A stretch of 64,000 nt of DNA from Echinometra lucunter. Lineage: Eukaryota > Echinodermata > Echinoidea > Camarodonta > Echinometridae. The notes under the pieces were generated by a model. The model did not search any database. It saw only the letters and a program-made list of their open reading frames with translations, and was not told the origin of the DNA. Positions 21,876-32,422 of this stretch are shown in pieces. The stretch is from contig CM057162.1 in assembly GCA_029962745.1 (NCBI GenBank), forward strand, positions 23,188,104 to 23,252,103, in the 5' to 3' direction. Positions within the stretch are counted from its first letter, which is position 1. Each line of letters begins with the position of its first letter. The translations under genes were made by a program, and so were the position numbers.

Positions 21876-22689
21876 AAAAATCGGTTGAACTGTCAGAAGG
21901 TACTTTTCAAAGCCATTATTCTACGAAGAATAGCAATTTTACTTTTTCTAAACGCAATTGTACTTTTCTTTTGTTCGTTTATTCTTTTGGCGACACCATA
22001 CCCCTTAGAATGGTCCGCTAATTTTCCTCTTATTGGTCGCGGGCTTATTGGTCGCCAGTTTCAAGGAGCGCAATGATTGCTTATTGGTCGCCCAGTTTCA
22101 AGGAGCGGTGACGTGAGAGAATTGGACTACCTTTAGCGACCAATAAGACTTCCGGTCTGCGACCAATAAGACTTCCGGTCTGCGTTAGCACACTAAATAC
22201 GGGAATTTGGCGCTATGGTGTCTGTGAAAAAGCCAATGAAAAATGAAAAGCGGATTGTTGCTAATATAGCAGAATTAAAGTGATATCAAAATGTAATTTG
22301 ACCCTCGACTATTAGGAACAAGTTGCGTCAAATTTAAGCATAACAAATGCTCTCTAATTTGGTATATTCTAGAGCTCTTTTTTTTTCTAAAGATTGAACA
22401 GGCCTATACGAAGTAGACGTTCAACTTTTCGGGGCTAAATGTGGCAAGTGTTATGTATGCATGTTATAGTGCAATTATCATATATAGTTAGACAAAAGAA
22501 ATAAGCAAAATGTATTTCAATATGGAATTTGCCCACACATGTGCTTCAACGGTAAATGCAGACTAAAGCAGAGCATTTAAAAAGAGTAATTTAATGTCGG
22601 TTTAATGTAGATTTCAAACAAGCTTATTCGTGGATGAGAACATTCAAGCACGATTCAGTGATACAACACCAAAAAAACCTCTTCAAGGG

Positions 22690-23960
22690 CTTTTATAGGT
22701 AACACACGACATTTTAACTAAATAATGGCATACATGAGGTAAAAGCTGAAGAGTTGTTCTTTACTCTCATATAGATGGCATGATGAAACTTTTTGTCTGG
22801 ATCTTACTGTTTTAAAATGGATTTAGGGGTCAAACCGGCAAAATACACCGATTCCGCACAATGTTCGCTCATTCTTTTCCGAATATGACAAAACTCGTTT
22901 CTGAATTCACGGCCTTTGAAATATATCGTATGACATTTTAATTAAATAATGGCATACATGAGGTAAAAGCTGAAGAGTTGTTCTTTACTCTCATATAGAT
23001 GGCATGATGAAACTTTTTGTCTGGATCTTACTGTTTTAAAATGGATTTAGGGGTCAAACCGGCAAAATACACCGATTCCGCACAATGTTCGCTCATTCTT
23101 TTCCGAATATGACAAAACTCGTTTCTGAATTCACGGCCTTTCAAATATATCGTATGACATTTTAACTAAATAATGGCATACATGAGGTAAAAGCTGAAGA
23201 GTTATTCTTTACTCTCATATAAGTGGCATGCCGAAACTTTTTGTCTGGATCTTACTGTTTTCAAATGGATTTAGGGGTCAAACCGGCAAAATACACCAAT
23301 TCCGCACAATGTTCGCTCATTCTTATTCGAAAGTGACAAAACTCGTTTCTGACTTAATGGCCTTTGAAATATATCGTTTGACATTTTAATTAAACAATGG
23401 CATACATGAGGTAAAAGCTGAAGAGTTGTTCTTTACTCTCATATAGGTGGCATGCCGAAACTTTTTGTCAGGATCTTACTGTTTTAAAATGAAATCGGGG
23501 GTCAAACCGGCAATATACACCCTTTCCGCACAATGTTCGCTCATTCTTATTCGAAAGTGGCAAAACTCGTTTCTGACTTAATGGCCTTTGAAATATATCG
23601 TATGACATTTTAATTAAACAATGGCATACATGAGGTAAAAGCTGAAGAGTTGCTCTTTACTCTCATATAGGTGGTATGCCGAAACTTTTTGTCTGGATCT
23701 TACTGTTTAAAGATGAATTTAGGGGTCAAACCGGCAAAATACACCGATTTCGCACAATGTTCGCTCATTCTTACCTTCAAATTACATAAAACGTTTCTGA
23801 TTTCATGGCCTTTGAAATATATCGTATGACATTTTAACTAAATAATGGCATACATGAGGTAAAAGCTGAAGAGTTGTTCTTTACTCTCATATAGGTGGCA
23901 TGCCGAAACTTTTTGTCTGGAAATTATTGTTTCAAAATGAATTCCGGGGTCAAACCGGCA
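22690..23960 (+). repeat. Tandem 224-bp units, copy B left arm (6 units)
   Basis: The anchor GGGGTCAAACCGG appears at about 22828, 23050, 23275, 23498, 23720 and 23946. Units are more alike within this arm than to copy A (they share GATCTTACTGTTTTAAAATG). Confidence 0.85.
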
Positions 23961-24324
23961 ATACATCATCCATTCCCTATCCATTGGGTTGGGGGAGGGG
24001 GGGGGCTGATCAATGCCGAATATCCTCTTCGAGGGAGCAAGGCGATTGATTGGGGAAAGGATATGGGGTTCAAATGTGAAGCATCAACTAAGTGAAGTCC
24101 AATTCTTGTCTAATCTACTGTCCCTCCAATCAACCACACAAGAAGTTGCTTTCAACCATATCGAAGAGGTAGATCTTCATTACATGAATTAAGGGACATC
24201 GGTTTCTTTTTTTTTTTTAGTTGACACTTATTTTTAGAGTATAGACCACCCTGTCTTTTATTTTGTTGAACTAGCCAAAAATTCCAAGTACTTGCTATAG
24301 AAATGTTATTTTGTCATAAAAATG

Positions 24325-25080
24325 GGGTCCGCCCACTTGAGCGAATGACCGCGAGACCGAGGGCCCTCGGGACCGAAGACCCGCGAGGCCGACTTTTCTC
24401 GTATCGTATTTTCCTTCATCACAATGCACGATCGATATGTAAAATAATTATGTCTCCTTTAACATGTTTAGTCCCCGTTTCCGGATGTCCCACACCACTG
24501 ACGTAGCCATGAATTGTCAACAGGGGGGGGGGGACCAATTCGAGGGAGCAAAGCGACCGAGCGGGCGGAGAGCGTGGGAGGGGGTACCCCCTGCCAAGGT
24601 AGAGAGACTTTTGAAAATTTTTGCATGAAAATGGCATTTTTGCACACTAAATTCAATATTATGGGTAACTTTTTTGTGAAGTGGCATATGGGGGGGGGGG
24701 GGGGGAACAAAGCGAAGGAGCGAAGCAACCGAGCGGGAGGGGGTATCTCCTCCCACGGTAGGGAGATTTCTGAAAATTCGTGCATAAAAATGACATTTTC
24801 TGCACACTAAAATTCAGGATTAGGGGTAACTTATGTGAGAGAAGTGGCATATTTACGTTTTACTTTTATTTCGCAGGGTAAGTTTTGTGAATTGGACTCG
24901 ATGATTTTTTTATCTTAATTTTTTCTTTAAATTTTGTTATTTTTCATTTTTTGCTCGCCGATAAACGAGAGGGGGGGCATGACCCCCTGTGCCCCCCCCC
25001 CCCCCTTAGCTACGCCAGTGTCCCACAATTTCAATGAAAACTTTCCTCCGGCCTTTAATATTTATGTATGAATAACAATA
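24325..25080 (+). repeat. Interspersed repeat, copy 2, interrupted
   Basis: It matches 5590-5800 (GGGGTCCGCCCACTTGA...ATGTCCCACA) and is split by the element at 24496-25020. Confidence 0.55.
24496..25020. mobile_element. 525-bp MITE with CACTGACGTAGC ends and 8-bp duplication
   Basis: Ends CACTGACGTAGCCA and TAGCTACGCCAGTG are inverted. The flanks are TCCCACAC (24488-24495) and TCCCACAA (25021-25028), and the uninterrupted relative at 5590-5800 has only one copy. Inside are two direct units of about 165 bp (about 24523-24690 and 24691-24850), each with AGCGACCGAGCGGG-like and TTTTGCACACTAAATTC-like phrases, separated by G runs. Confidence 0.75.
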
Positions 25081-26060
25081 TTCTTTAATTTATTCTTTTA
25101 CGTAGACTGAAATTCCCTGGACTCTTACTCCTTATTCATTTTCTAAAATACCTCGACGCATAAATCATGATAGCGATCACTTAGATTCTGAAGTTAGAAG
25201 TTGATTAAGTTACTTTTGATAATGTAGGGCCTACTTTGACCCATTACTATCTTTCATTTTAAAAAAAAAACCTAAAACTGAAAAACCCACAACTCTTTTA
25301 TTGCGTATTAAGCTTCTAAAATTGATTTTAATACCTCTCTCGATTAGCACTTGATAAAGGAAACAATTTTAAGAGTCAAACTTCGTATTTCAAACCTACA
25401 ACACGGTATACAATAGGGTGTTACGGTGAAGGGGGGGGGGTCTGTGACGTCACCTTCCGAAAAATTTTCTTGTATGAGAGGGAGCGTAGTGAAACTTATG
25501 GGCACCCATACTCCTCTAACATGGTTTATAACATGGCAAACCATTGAATATATTACAAATTCTACTAATTATTTGCTACACATTTTTTTCTTAAAATTCC
25601 AAAATATAAGAGGGGGTATGCATTCCCTCCCCCCTCCCCTCCCCCATTGCAATAGCGTGCGCCTAAATGCTTTTTATTTTTGGCAAATGTCCGTCTATAA
25701 TATTTTTGTTTTGTTTTAATTTCGTTAAAGATTTGTACAATTCAGCTCATGCTGCGCGACATTTTTTTTTCTTCCGTAGAAACTATTCCAAGTCTGATAA
25801 GTTAATACTCCGGCAGAAGCTGAAACATTATCAAAGAAAATTGATTTAAAAAATAAGGAAATGAATAGATGAACGAATGAATGAATAAATAAATCAACAA
25901 ATAAATTAATCAATTGATTAATATAGCCCAAATTACTTCATTCATCATGTTCATTAACAAACTTAATATGATAAGCATTGACTTAAATCAATTTTTTCTC
26001 TACAAAAGTTGGTGCCTTCCAAGAGAGCCGTTCTTCTGGGAGTTGTCCTTAGGGAAGCCG
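25081..26060. other. No gene recognised (spacer of foldback copy B)
   Basis: AT-rich sequence with G and C runs (25430-25440, 25628-25646). Short open frames have no family features. Confidence 0.5.
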
Positions 26061-26079
26061 TCCTCCATGGGGAAGAATC

Positions 26080-27500
26080 AGCGGACATTGTGCAGAAAGG
26101 GTCTATTGTATGTTGCCGGTTTGACCCGTACATTCATTTTAAAACAGTAATGTCCAGACAAAAAGTTTAGGCATGCCACCTATATGAGAGTAAAGAGCAA
26201 CTCTTCACCTTTCACCTCATGTATGCCATTATTTAGTTAAAATGTCATACGATATATTTCAAAGGCCATGAAGTCAGAAACGACTTCGGTCATTTTCGAA
26301 TAAGAATGAGCGAACATGGTGCGGAATAGGTGTATTTTGCCGGTTTGACCCCTAAATTCATCTTAAAACAGTAAGATCCAGACAAAAAGTTTCAACATGC
26401 CACCTATATGAGAATAAAGAACAACTCTTCAGCTTTTACCTCATGTATGCCATTATTTAGTTAAAATGTCATACGATATATTTCAAAGGCCATGAAATCA
26501 GAAACGCTTTATGTAATTTGAAGGTAAGAATGAGCGAACATTGTGCGGAATGGGTGTATTTTGCCGGTTTGACCCCTAGATTCATCTTAAAACAGTAAGA
26601 TCCAGACAAAAAGTTTCGGCATGCCACCTACATGAGAGTAAAGAACAACTCTTCAGCTTTTACATCATGTATGCCATTGTTTAGTTAAAATGTCATACGA
26701 TATATTTCAAAGGCCATGAATTCAGAAACGAGTTTTGTCACTTTCGAATAAGAATGAGCGAACATTGTGCGGAATTGGTGTATTTTGCAAGTTTGACCCC
26801 TAAATCCATTTTAAAACAGTTAGATCCTGACGAAAAGTTTCGGCATGCCACCTATATGAGAGTAAAGAACAACTCTTCAGCTTTTACCTCATGTATGCCA
26901 TTATTTAGTTAAAATGTCATACGATATATTTCAAAGGCCATGAAATCAGAAACGTTTTATGTAATTTGAAGGTAAGAATGAGCGAACATTGTGCGGAATG
27001 GGTGTATTTTGCCGGTTTGACCCCTAGATTCATCTTAAAACAGTAAGATCCAGACAAAAAGTTTCGGCATGCCACCTATATGAGAGTAAAGAACAACTCT
27101 TCAGCTTTTACCTCATGTAAGTCATTATTTAGTTAATATGTCATACGATACTTTTCAAAGCCCTCGAACATAAAAACGAATTCTGTCATTTGAAGCTATG
27201 AATCAGCGAACATTGTGCGGAATTAGTGAATTTTGCCGGTTTGACCCCTGAAATCAATTTGCAACAGTAAGGTCCAGACAAAAACTTTCGGCATGCCACC
27301 TATATGAGAGTAAAGAGCAACTCTTCAGCTTTTGCCTCATGTAAGTCATTACTTGGTTAAAATGTCACACGATATTTTTCAAAGCCCTTGAAAATAAAAA
27401 GGACTTCTGTCATTTTCGGGTATATGAATCATTGAACATTGTGCGGAATCGGTAAATTTTGCCTTTTTGACCCCTAAATTCATTTCAAAACTGTAAGTCC
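26080..27500 (-). repeat. Inverted 224-bp units, copy B right arm (7 units)
   Basis: The anchor CCGGTTTGACCCC or a variant appears at about 26118, 26339, 26563, 26787, 27012, 27236 and 27462. The last two units resemble copy A units more than their neighbours do (ATCAATTTGCAACAGTAAGG). Confidence 0.85.
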
Positions 27501-27705
27501 AGACAAAAAAAATCGGTTGAACTGTCAGAAGATACTTTTCAAAGCCATTACTCTACGAAGAATAGCAATTTTACTTTTTCTAAACGCAATTGTACTTTTC
27601 TTTTATTCGTTTGTTCTTTTGGCGACACCATACCCCTTAGAATGGTCCGCTAATTTTCCTCTTATTGGTCGCGGGCTTATTGGTCGCCAGTTTCAAGGAG
27701 CGTGT

Positions 27706-29860
27706 GAGAGATGGAGCGAAACTTTCCTGAATTTCTGCTTTAATAATCAAACTTGTAAGTTTTAAGTCGCATTGCTGTTCATAATGATATTAGCTGATAA
27801 TATTATTACTGTCATTTTTTGCCGTAAACTCCCAGGCTTAAATAATACTAGTGAAGTCATACCTCCAGATCCAACGCTTGAACCTTAAATCAGTGTGTTT
27901 AACCGTGAACAGGAAAACACAGTCCCGCTTGTTCATATCTGTGTTGGGTTTTTAGAAACGAAAGTAAGGTATAATGGGGGGACCATAGATCTAGTTCTCG
28001 CACATTTTAATTTTCTAAAGAAGGAAATTTTCAATCCATAATTTCTCAAATTTTACCAAAAATTATTTCATTTGGCAAGAGTTCCTTTTGCGACAGCCAC
28101 CCAACATGCAAGGTGTGCTTTATTCCATTAGCAATTTGGATGGCTGTCGCGAAAGGAAGTCTTTCCTTTCATTTAATTGATACGAAAGACAAAGCAAGGT
28201 TTTAGACTACAAATGGGCGCAAGAAGAAGACTAATTTAAGAAGAATCCTGAGATATCGCGATCGCAAAATTTGATGTCGTATCGCAACGCACTGGAAACA
28301 TGACTGGACCTGGAAAAGTTTTACAGAAATAAATAGCGAGACCTAACTTTGCGCACGCTAGTTTACAAATGATTAATACAAAATAGAGATCCATAAATGG
28401 AAAGATAATTGCATCATTAGCAAGACAAAATGCCATAGAATAATTTGATGACATCGTCTCACAAAAAGAGGAATTCTAACAGTTGCATGTGTAGTAGAGC
28501 GCCCGTCATGCCCGTCATTCGACCTGTGCCGTCATTCGACCTATTTTCACTATATCACAAGTCGGCACATTATTTTACCACAACACACACAAATCACTTC
28601 ATTACACACAGAGACATTATCACTTACCACAAGTAAGACCCTCTGTCACCTCCAGAAATCCATTTAAAAGTCATATTCTGGCATCAAAAAATGCAAAATC
28701 GGCACCATATTTCCAAAGCACATGAAGGCTTAGGTCCACTGCTAAGAAACATGGTCGCAGAAAAAGTGCTTAAAATAATGAAATCAACTGTGTGATGTAT
28801 TTGAAAAAAATAACATTGTGATAAAAATAGTTTGATATAATTGACATGAATTTATGTAGATGTGATTTTCTGAAAAGTAAGTGTAGCAGCATGAATATTG
28901 CAGAAAAGCTTAAGCGGTCGAATTTCGGGCAGCTTACTCTAGACCCATGTCGGCAGGTTCAGTTTTTTTTCGGAACAGACATAAAACGCTGCAAAATTTG
29001 CTGATTTTTCTTTAATAATTTCACATTTCCTTCCCGAATTTCAAAGAAAAGTTAGTCATAGGGTAAATTTAGGTTGCTCTTTCATAGTTTCATTGTCTTT
29101 CCGTTGGTGCTATCAGATTTTCACAGGTCTTTTTTAGTTTTTGATATATGACGCTGTGCGCAAACTTTGGACCTGCATGAAGTTAGGTCACCCTGCCATA
29201 GTCGTTAGATCCACACTGTCACACCATTTTCATTCAGAGATTCCAACCCCAAGCACCTCTTATGCGGGAGATTCTCCCGCCGAGACCTCCAAGCAAACGG
29301 GAGACTTTCACTGTGCACGTAGCCCACATCACCAGCACAAAACCACGAAATTCCTTGTGGCCGGAGGCCAATTTTCGGGTTAGGGTCTAGCTCTCTGGTG
29401 CTTTCTTAGGCTTATTTTTTTTTAAAGATGTGACAACACTAAATGAAGTAAAATCCAGTGATTCAGATTCATTTTTTTCAAAAAGGTGGTTGGGCGGGAG
29501 AAAAAAAGAGAAACACAGCTAGAGCAGGAGAAATGCAAACTCAGGCAGGAGAGCGGGAGATTTTCTGAAAATGGACTCAAAGCGGGAGATCTCCCGCTGA
29601 AAACAGGAAAGTTGGAGTCTTTGTTTATTCATTCATTCATTTTATTCAGTTCTGAATAGAAATACAGGTGCATAGGTCTAGTATACAATTAGATATGATT
29701 GCAGACAACTTATTTCGAACAGAAGTGCTTAGTAACTTAGAGAAAATTCTCTTAACTTTGATCTAGTATCAGTAGGGCCTATCAAGAATCTTGATCATCT
29801 AACGATCTAACACTTTTCAGACAAAATAGGAATTCCTACTTAAGCAATATATTTTTGTCC
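27706..29860. other. Non-coding, with small inverted repeats
   Basis: No gene is supported. A hairpin pairs CCTTTTGCGACAGCCA (28086) with TGGCTGTCGCGAAAGG (about 28140). GCGGGAGAT.CTCCCGC motifs cluster at 29262-29283 and 29559-29600. An ATTC run lies at 29627-29642. Confidence 0.5.
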
Positions 29861-29869
29861 ATAGAAAAC

Positions 29870-30110
29870 CCGGGGGGGGGGAGGGGAGTCACTTCCATTG
29901 AAGAGTGGGCAGCATCTGTGAGATAAAAAAACGCAGAAAAGGATATTTTTTCAGGGGTAGGCGCGGAACGCGAATAGGGTGTCAAAAACGCCAAGAAATG
30001 AAAAAAAAAGGGTATCTAAATCATGATAATCTAAAACACGAAAAGGGTATGTAATTTGCACCGACTGCGGGACCGACTGTAACAAGTCCGGTACTGGAAA
30101 ATCCTATAAT
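29870..30110 (+). repeat. Interspersed repeat, copy 2
   Basis: Same orientation and order as 13337-13590: G-run, GGGAGTCACTTCCATTGAAG, then GGGTATGTAATTTGCACCGA and GGAAAATCCTAT. Confidence 0.65.
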
Positions 30111-32340
30111 AGTTGGCTTGACAGTCCTATTAATCTAACAGTGTAGCCTAGAAAGTTCTTTCTGTGGAAGCTTTTTTGCTGATTTGTGATTCTAAGTGGT
30201 CTATGAACATTTTCAACTTGGTTGCCCAAACAGCAACTTTGAGCAATTTTCATAATTTGCATAAATCTGTATATATACAGGTTTTACAGCACAAAGACAA
30301 CTTACACAGAATGTTGAAACTGAACTACATGCTAATTGTGTATGTGCGCTGATACGGAACTCTAATAATGTTGCCTATCTCGTGAATTCAGCCTGTGATG
30401 GAATGAAACGACCTTAATACACACAATCAGATATGGTTGCACATCCAATTAGGGGTTCGTGGGACATGGAAATCATTTCAATGTTATTTTTACAATTAAA
30501 AATGATGCTTTTGCACTAAGAATCATGTTGATATCAATTTCATATAGATTTATAAGCAACGTGGAGTGTACTTTTTTGCACCTAGAATGAGAGTAGGCCT
30601 GCTGCTAATGAACAGGTATTAATGTGCGCTATCAGGTTGGCAGCCTTCTTGTATTCTTTTAGTTCCTTTAGGGGTACTTCGTGGAATGTTAGCCGTATGG
30701 ATTAAATCAACGTTATTTGAACACCCTAACACCACAAATATGCTTCCAACTTAATTGTACATTTCAGAAAGATGTTTTTTTTTCTTGATGATACGATTGT
30801 TGCAGTCATATAGGGTGCATAAGTGCATACATGTATGTATCTATTCAATTAAAAGACTTTGTATTTTTTTTAATGCTCGAGCCCAGATATTTTCAACCAT
30901 TGATATGTGATTCTGTGTGTGAACGCTACTTAAGTCCGACTATTGCTGCAGTAAACATTTTTCTTTTTGAAAGATAGGCCAAAACGAAGGATATATACAA
31001 AAGTTAGTACCATTCTTAATGATTGTAAGACTAAGTTTTAAATCATTTGGATAACAAAGTTGACATTTCCTTGATTTTCAGTACTAAACCCTTACCTGTA
31101 ATTGCAAAAATATGTTTAAACTTTATTCTACATCCCTACAAAACCCCTATTTTATCTAAGTATCACACATCAGTGTACCCCGTTTCGTTTCATCAAAGGT
31201 TGAATTCACAAGATTGACAACGCTGAGTTCCGTATCACCGCACATACACAATTAGCATACGCAGTTCAGTTTACACATTCTGTGTAAGTTATCCTGGGTG
31301 GCATATCCTGTATCCATACAGATTTATGCATAGGAACCATATATGTGTGGGACTGTAGCAAACATTCACCGTTGCAGCAGTCGAAAACAGACAACAAAAT
31401 TGCTCTAGACAAGATTTAATTTTCTTAAATTTGCTAGATTACCTGATTCAGGGACTTTTCAACTTATTATTACTGACTTATTACTAGATCTACTGGAAAA
31501 AATGTGCCACAAATCTTTGATTCAGATTTGAAAGTGAAATTTTAAATAATTATTTTCCTCTCAGGTATGAGTGTTCTAGCAAGCAAAAATGCTGCTGATG
31601 CACACAAAGGCTAATGAAGCCTATTCACCCATAAAAGATATTGTGAAGTACAAGCTTATATTCAGATCAGCTTGTACATGTATACATGTAAGTGAGAATA
31701 AGCAGAAGCTTGATGCCCTGGGAGCCCTTACAAAATTTGTATTTATTTATTTCATATTTTTTAACAGGGTAGCCCAGTCAGTAGTAAACTACTGTTATTC
31801 TTGGGGACCCTGTATAACATAAAACCGTGCAAAATGTTTTAAATGAAACAATTACAAATAAGATGGCTTTTTTAGGAAAAATAACTAAAGAAATCTACTG
31901 CCTTGTACTTTAGTACATGTATTCATGAATAGAAAAAGAAAAGAAGTCTAATTAAATCATTAATTACTAATTGCACTCTACCCTTCTTAAAATTCTGCAT
32001 AGGTATGTTTTTTAAAATAATGTGCCAGGTAGAGGGAGAGGGGTAGAGACTAGAGAGAGAGAGAGAGAGAGAGAAACAGAAATGGGGAGAGATCAGGATG
32101 TAGTAAAGTAGTGAGGGGCTAGAATGAACAGAGGTCTACAATCTACAGTGTATACTCTGAAGGGGGGGGGGGGCTCCTAGTGATTCAGAACAGCAAGTAG
32201 AAGGAGAATAGTGTATAGAGACTGAGGAGAGAGAGAGAGAGGAGAAAGAAGGAGGATATAAAGAGTTACAGATGGCTGCACATGTGATTACAAAGGATGT
32301 ACATGAATATGCATTGACTCGTAACTTGCTAATTTCTTGC
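30111..32340. other. No gene recognised upstream of the zinc-finger gene
   Basis: This probably holds the promoter and a 5' UTR exon of the gene at 32423, but no exon can be pointed to. A GA run lies at 32055-32075 and G-runs near 32162. Confidence 0.4.
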
Positions 32341-32355
32341 TTATTTTCCAAGCAG

Positions 32356-32385
32356 ATGGCACACAAGATGAGGACTGACCCTTGA
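32356..32385 (+). promoter_or_regulatory. Upstream ORF of nine codons
   Basis: ATG at 32356 opens a nine-codon frame ending TGA at 32383-32385, 37 bases before the chosen start at 32423. It directly follows a polypyrimidine tract and CAG, so it may lie at the very start of an exon. If transcribed it could damp translation. Confidence 0.35.
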
Positions 32386-32422
32386 GTTCATCCAGTGACT
32401 AACCGTGTTCTTGCTAAAGAAA

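Larger units (their letters stand above)
14680..22077. mobile_element. Foldback element with 224-bp tandem arms, copy A (interrupted)
   Basis: The left end (TTTAGCGACCAATAA near 14693) and right end (CTTATTGGTCGCCAGTTTCA, about 22045-22072) share GCGACCAATAAG in inverted orientation. Next to them lie ACGGGAATTTCGGGCTATGG (left) and GGCGACACCATACCCC (right, inverted). The arms are three 224-bp units in + orientation (20559-21110) and three inverted units (about 21290-21875). The element is interrupted between 14730 and 19785 by the elements listed below; copy B at 22116-27705 lacks them at that point. No transposase frame was found. It recalls the foldback transposons known in sea urchins, but membership of a named family is not shown. 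Confidence 0.55.
22116..27705. mobile_element. Foldback element with 224-bp tandem arms, copy B
   Basis: The left end carries TTTAGCGACCAATAAG near 22133 and the right end CTTATTGGTCGCCAGTTTCA near 27676-27695. Both ends match copy A. Six + units (about 22690-23960) face seven inverted units (about 26080-27500) across a 2.1-kb spacer. At the point where copy A is interrupted, this copy reads straight through (GCGTTAGCACACTAAATACGG near 22184). No transposase frame was found; the open frame at 27517-27765 matches the one at 21885-22076 in copy A only because both are element ends. Confidence 0.55.

Noticed and set aside
20559..27500. CRISPR-like or gene array
   Set aside because: Units are 224 bp, directly abutting, without unique spacers and without conserved frames.
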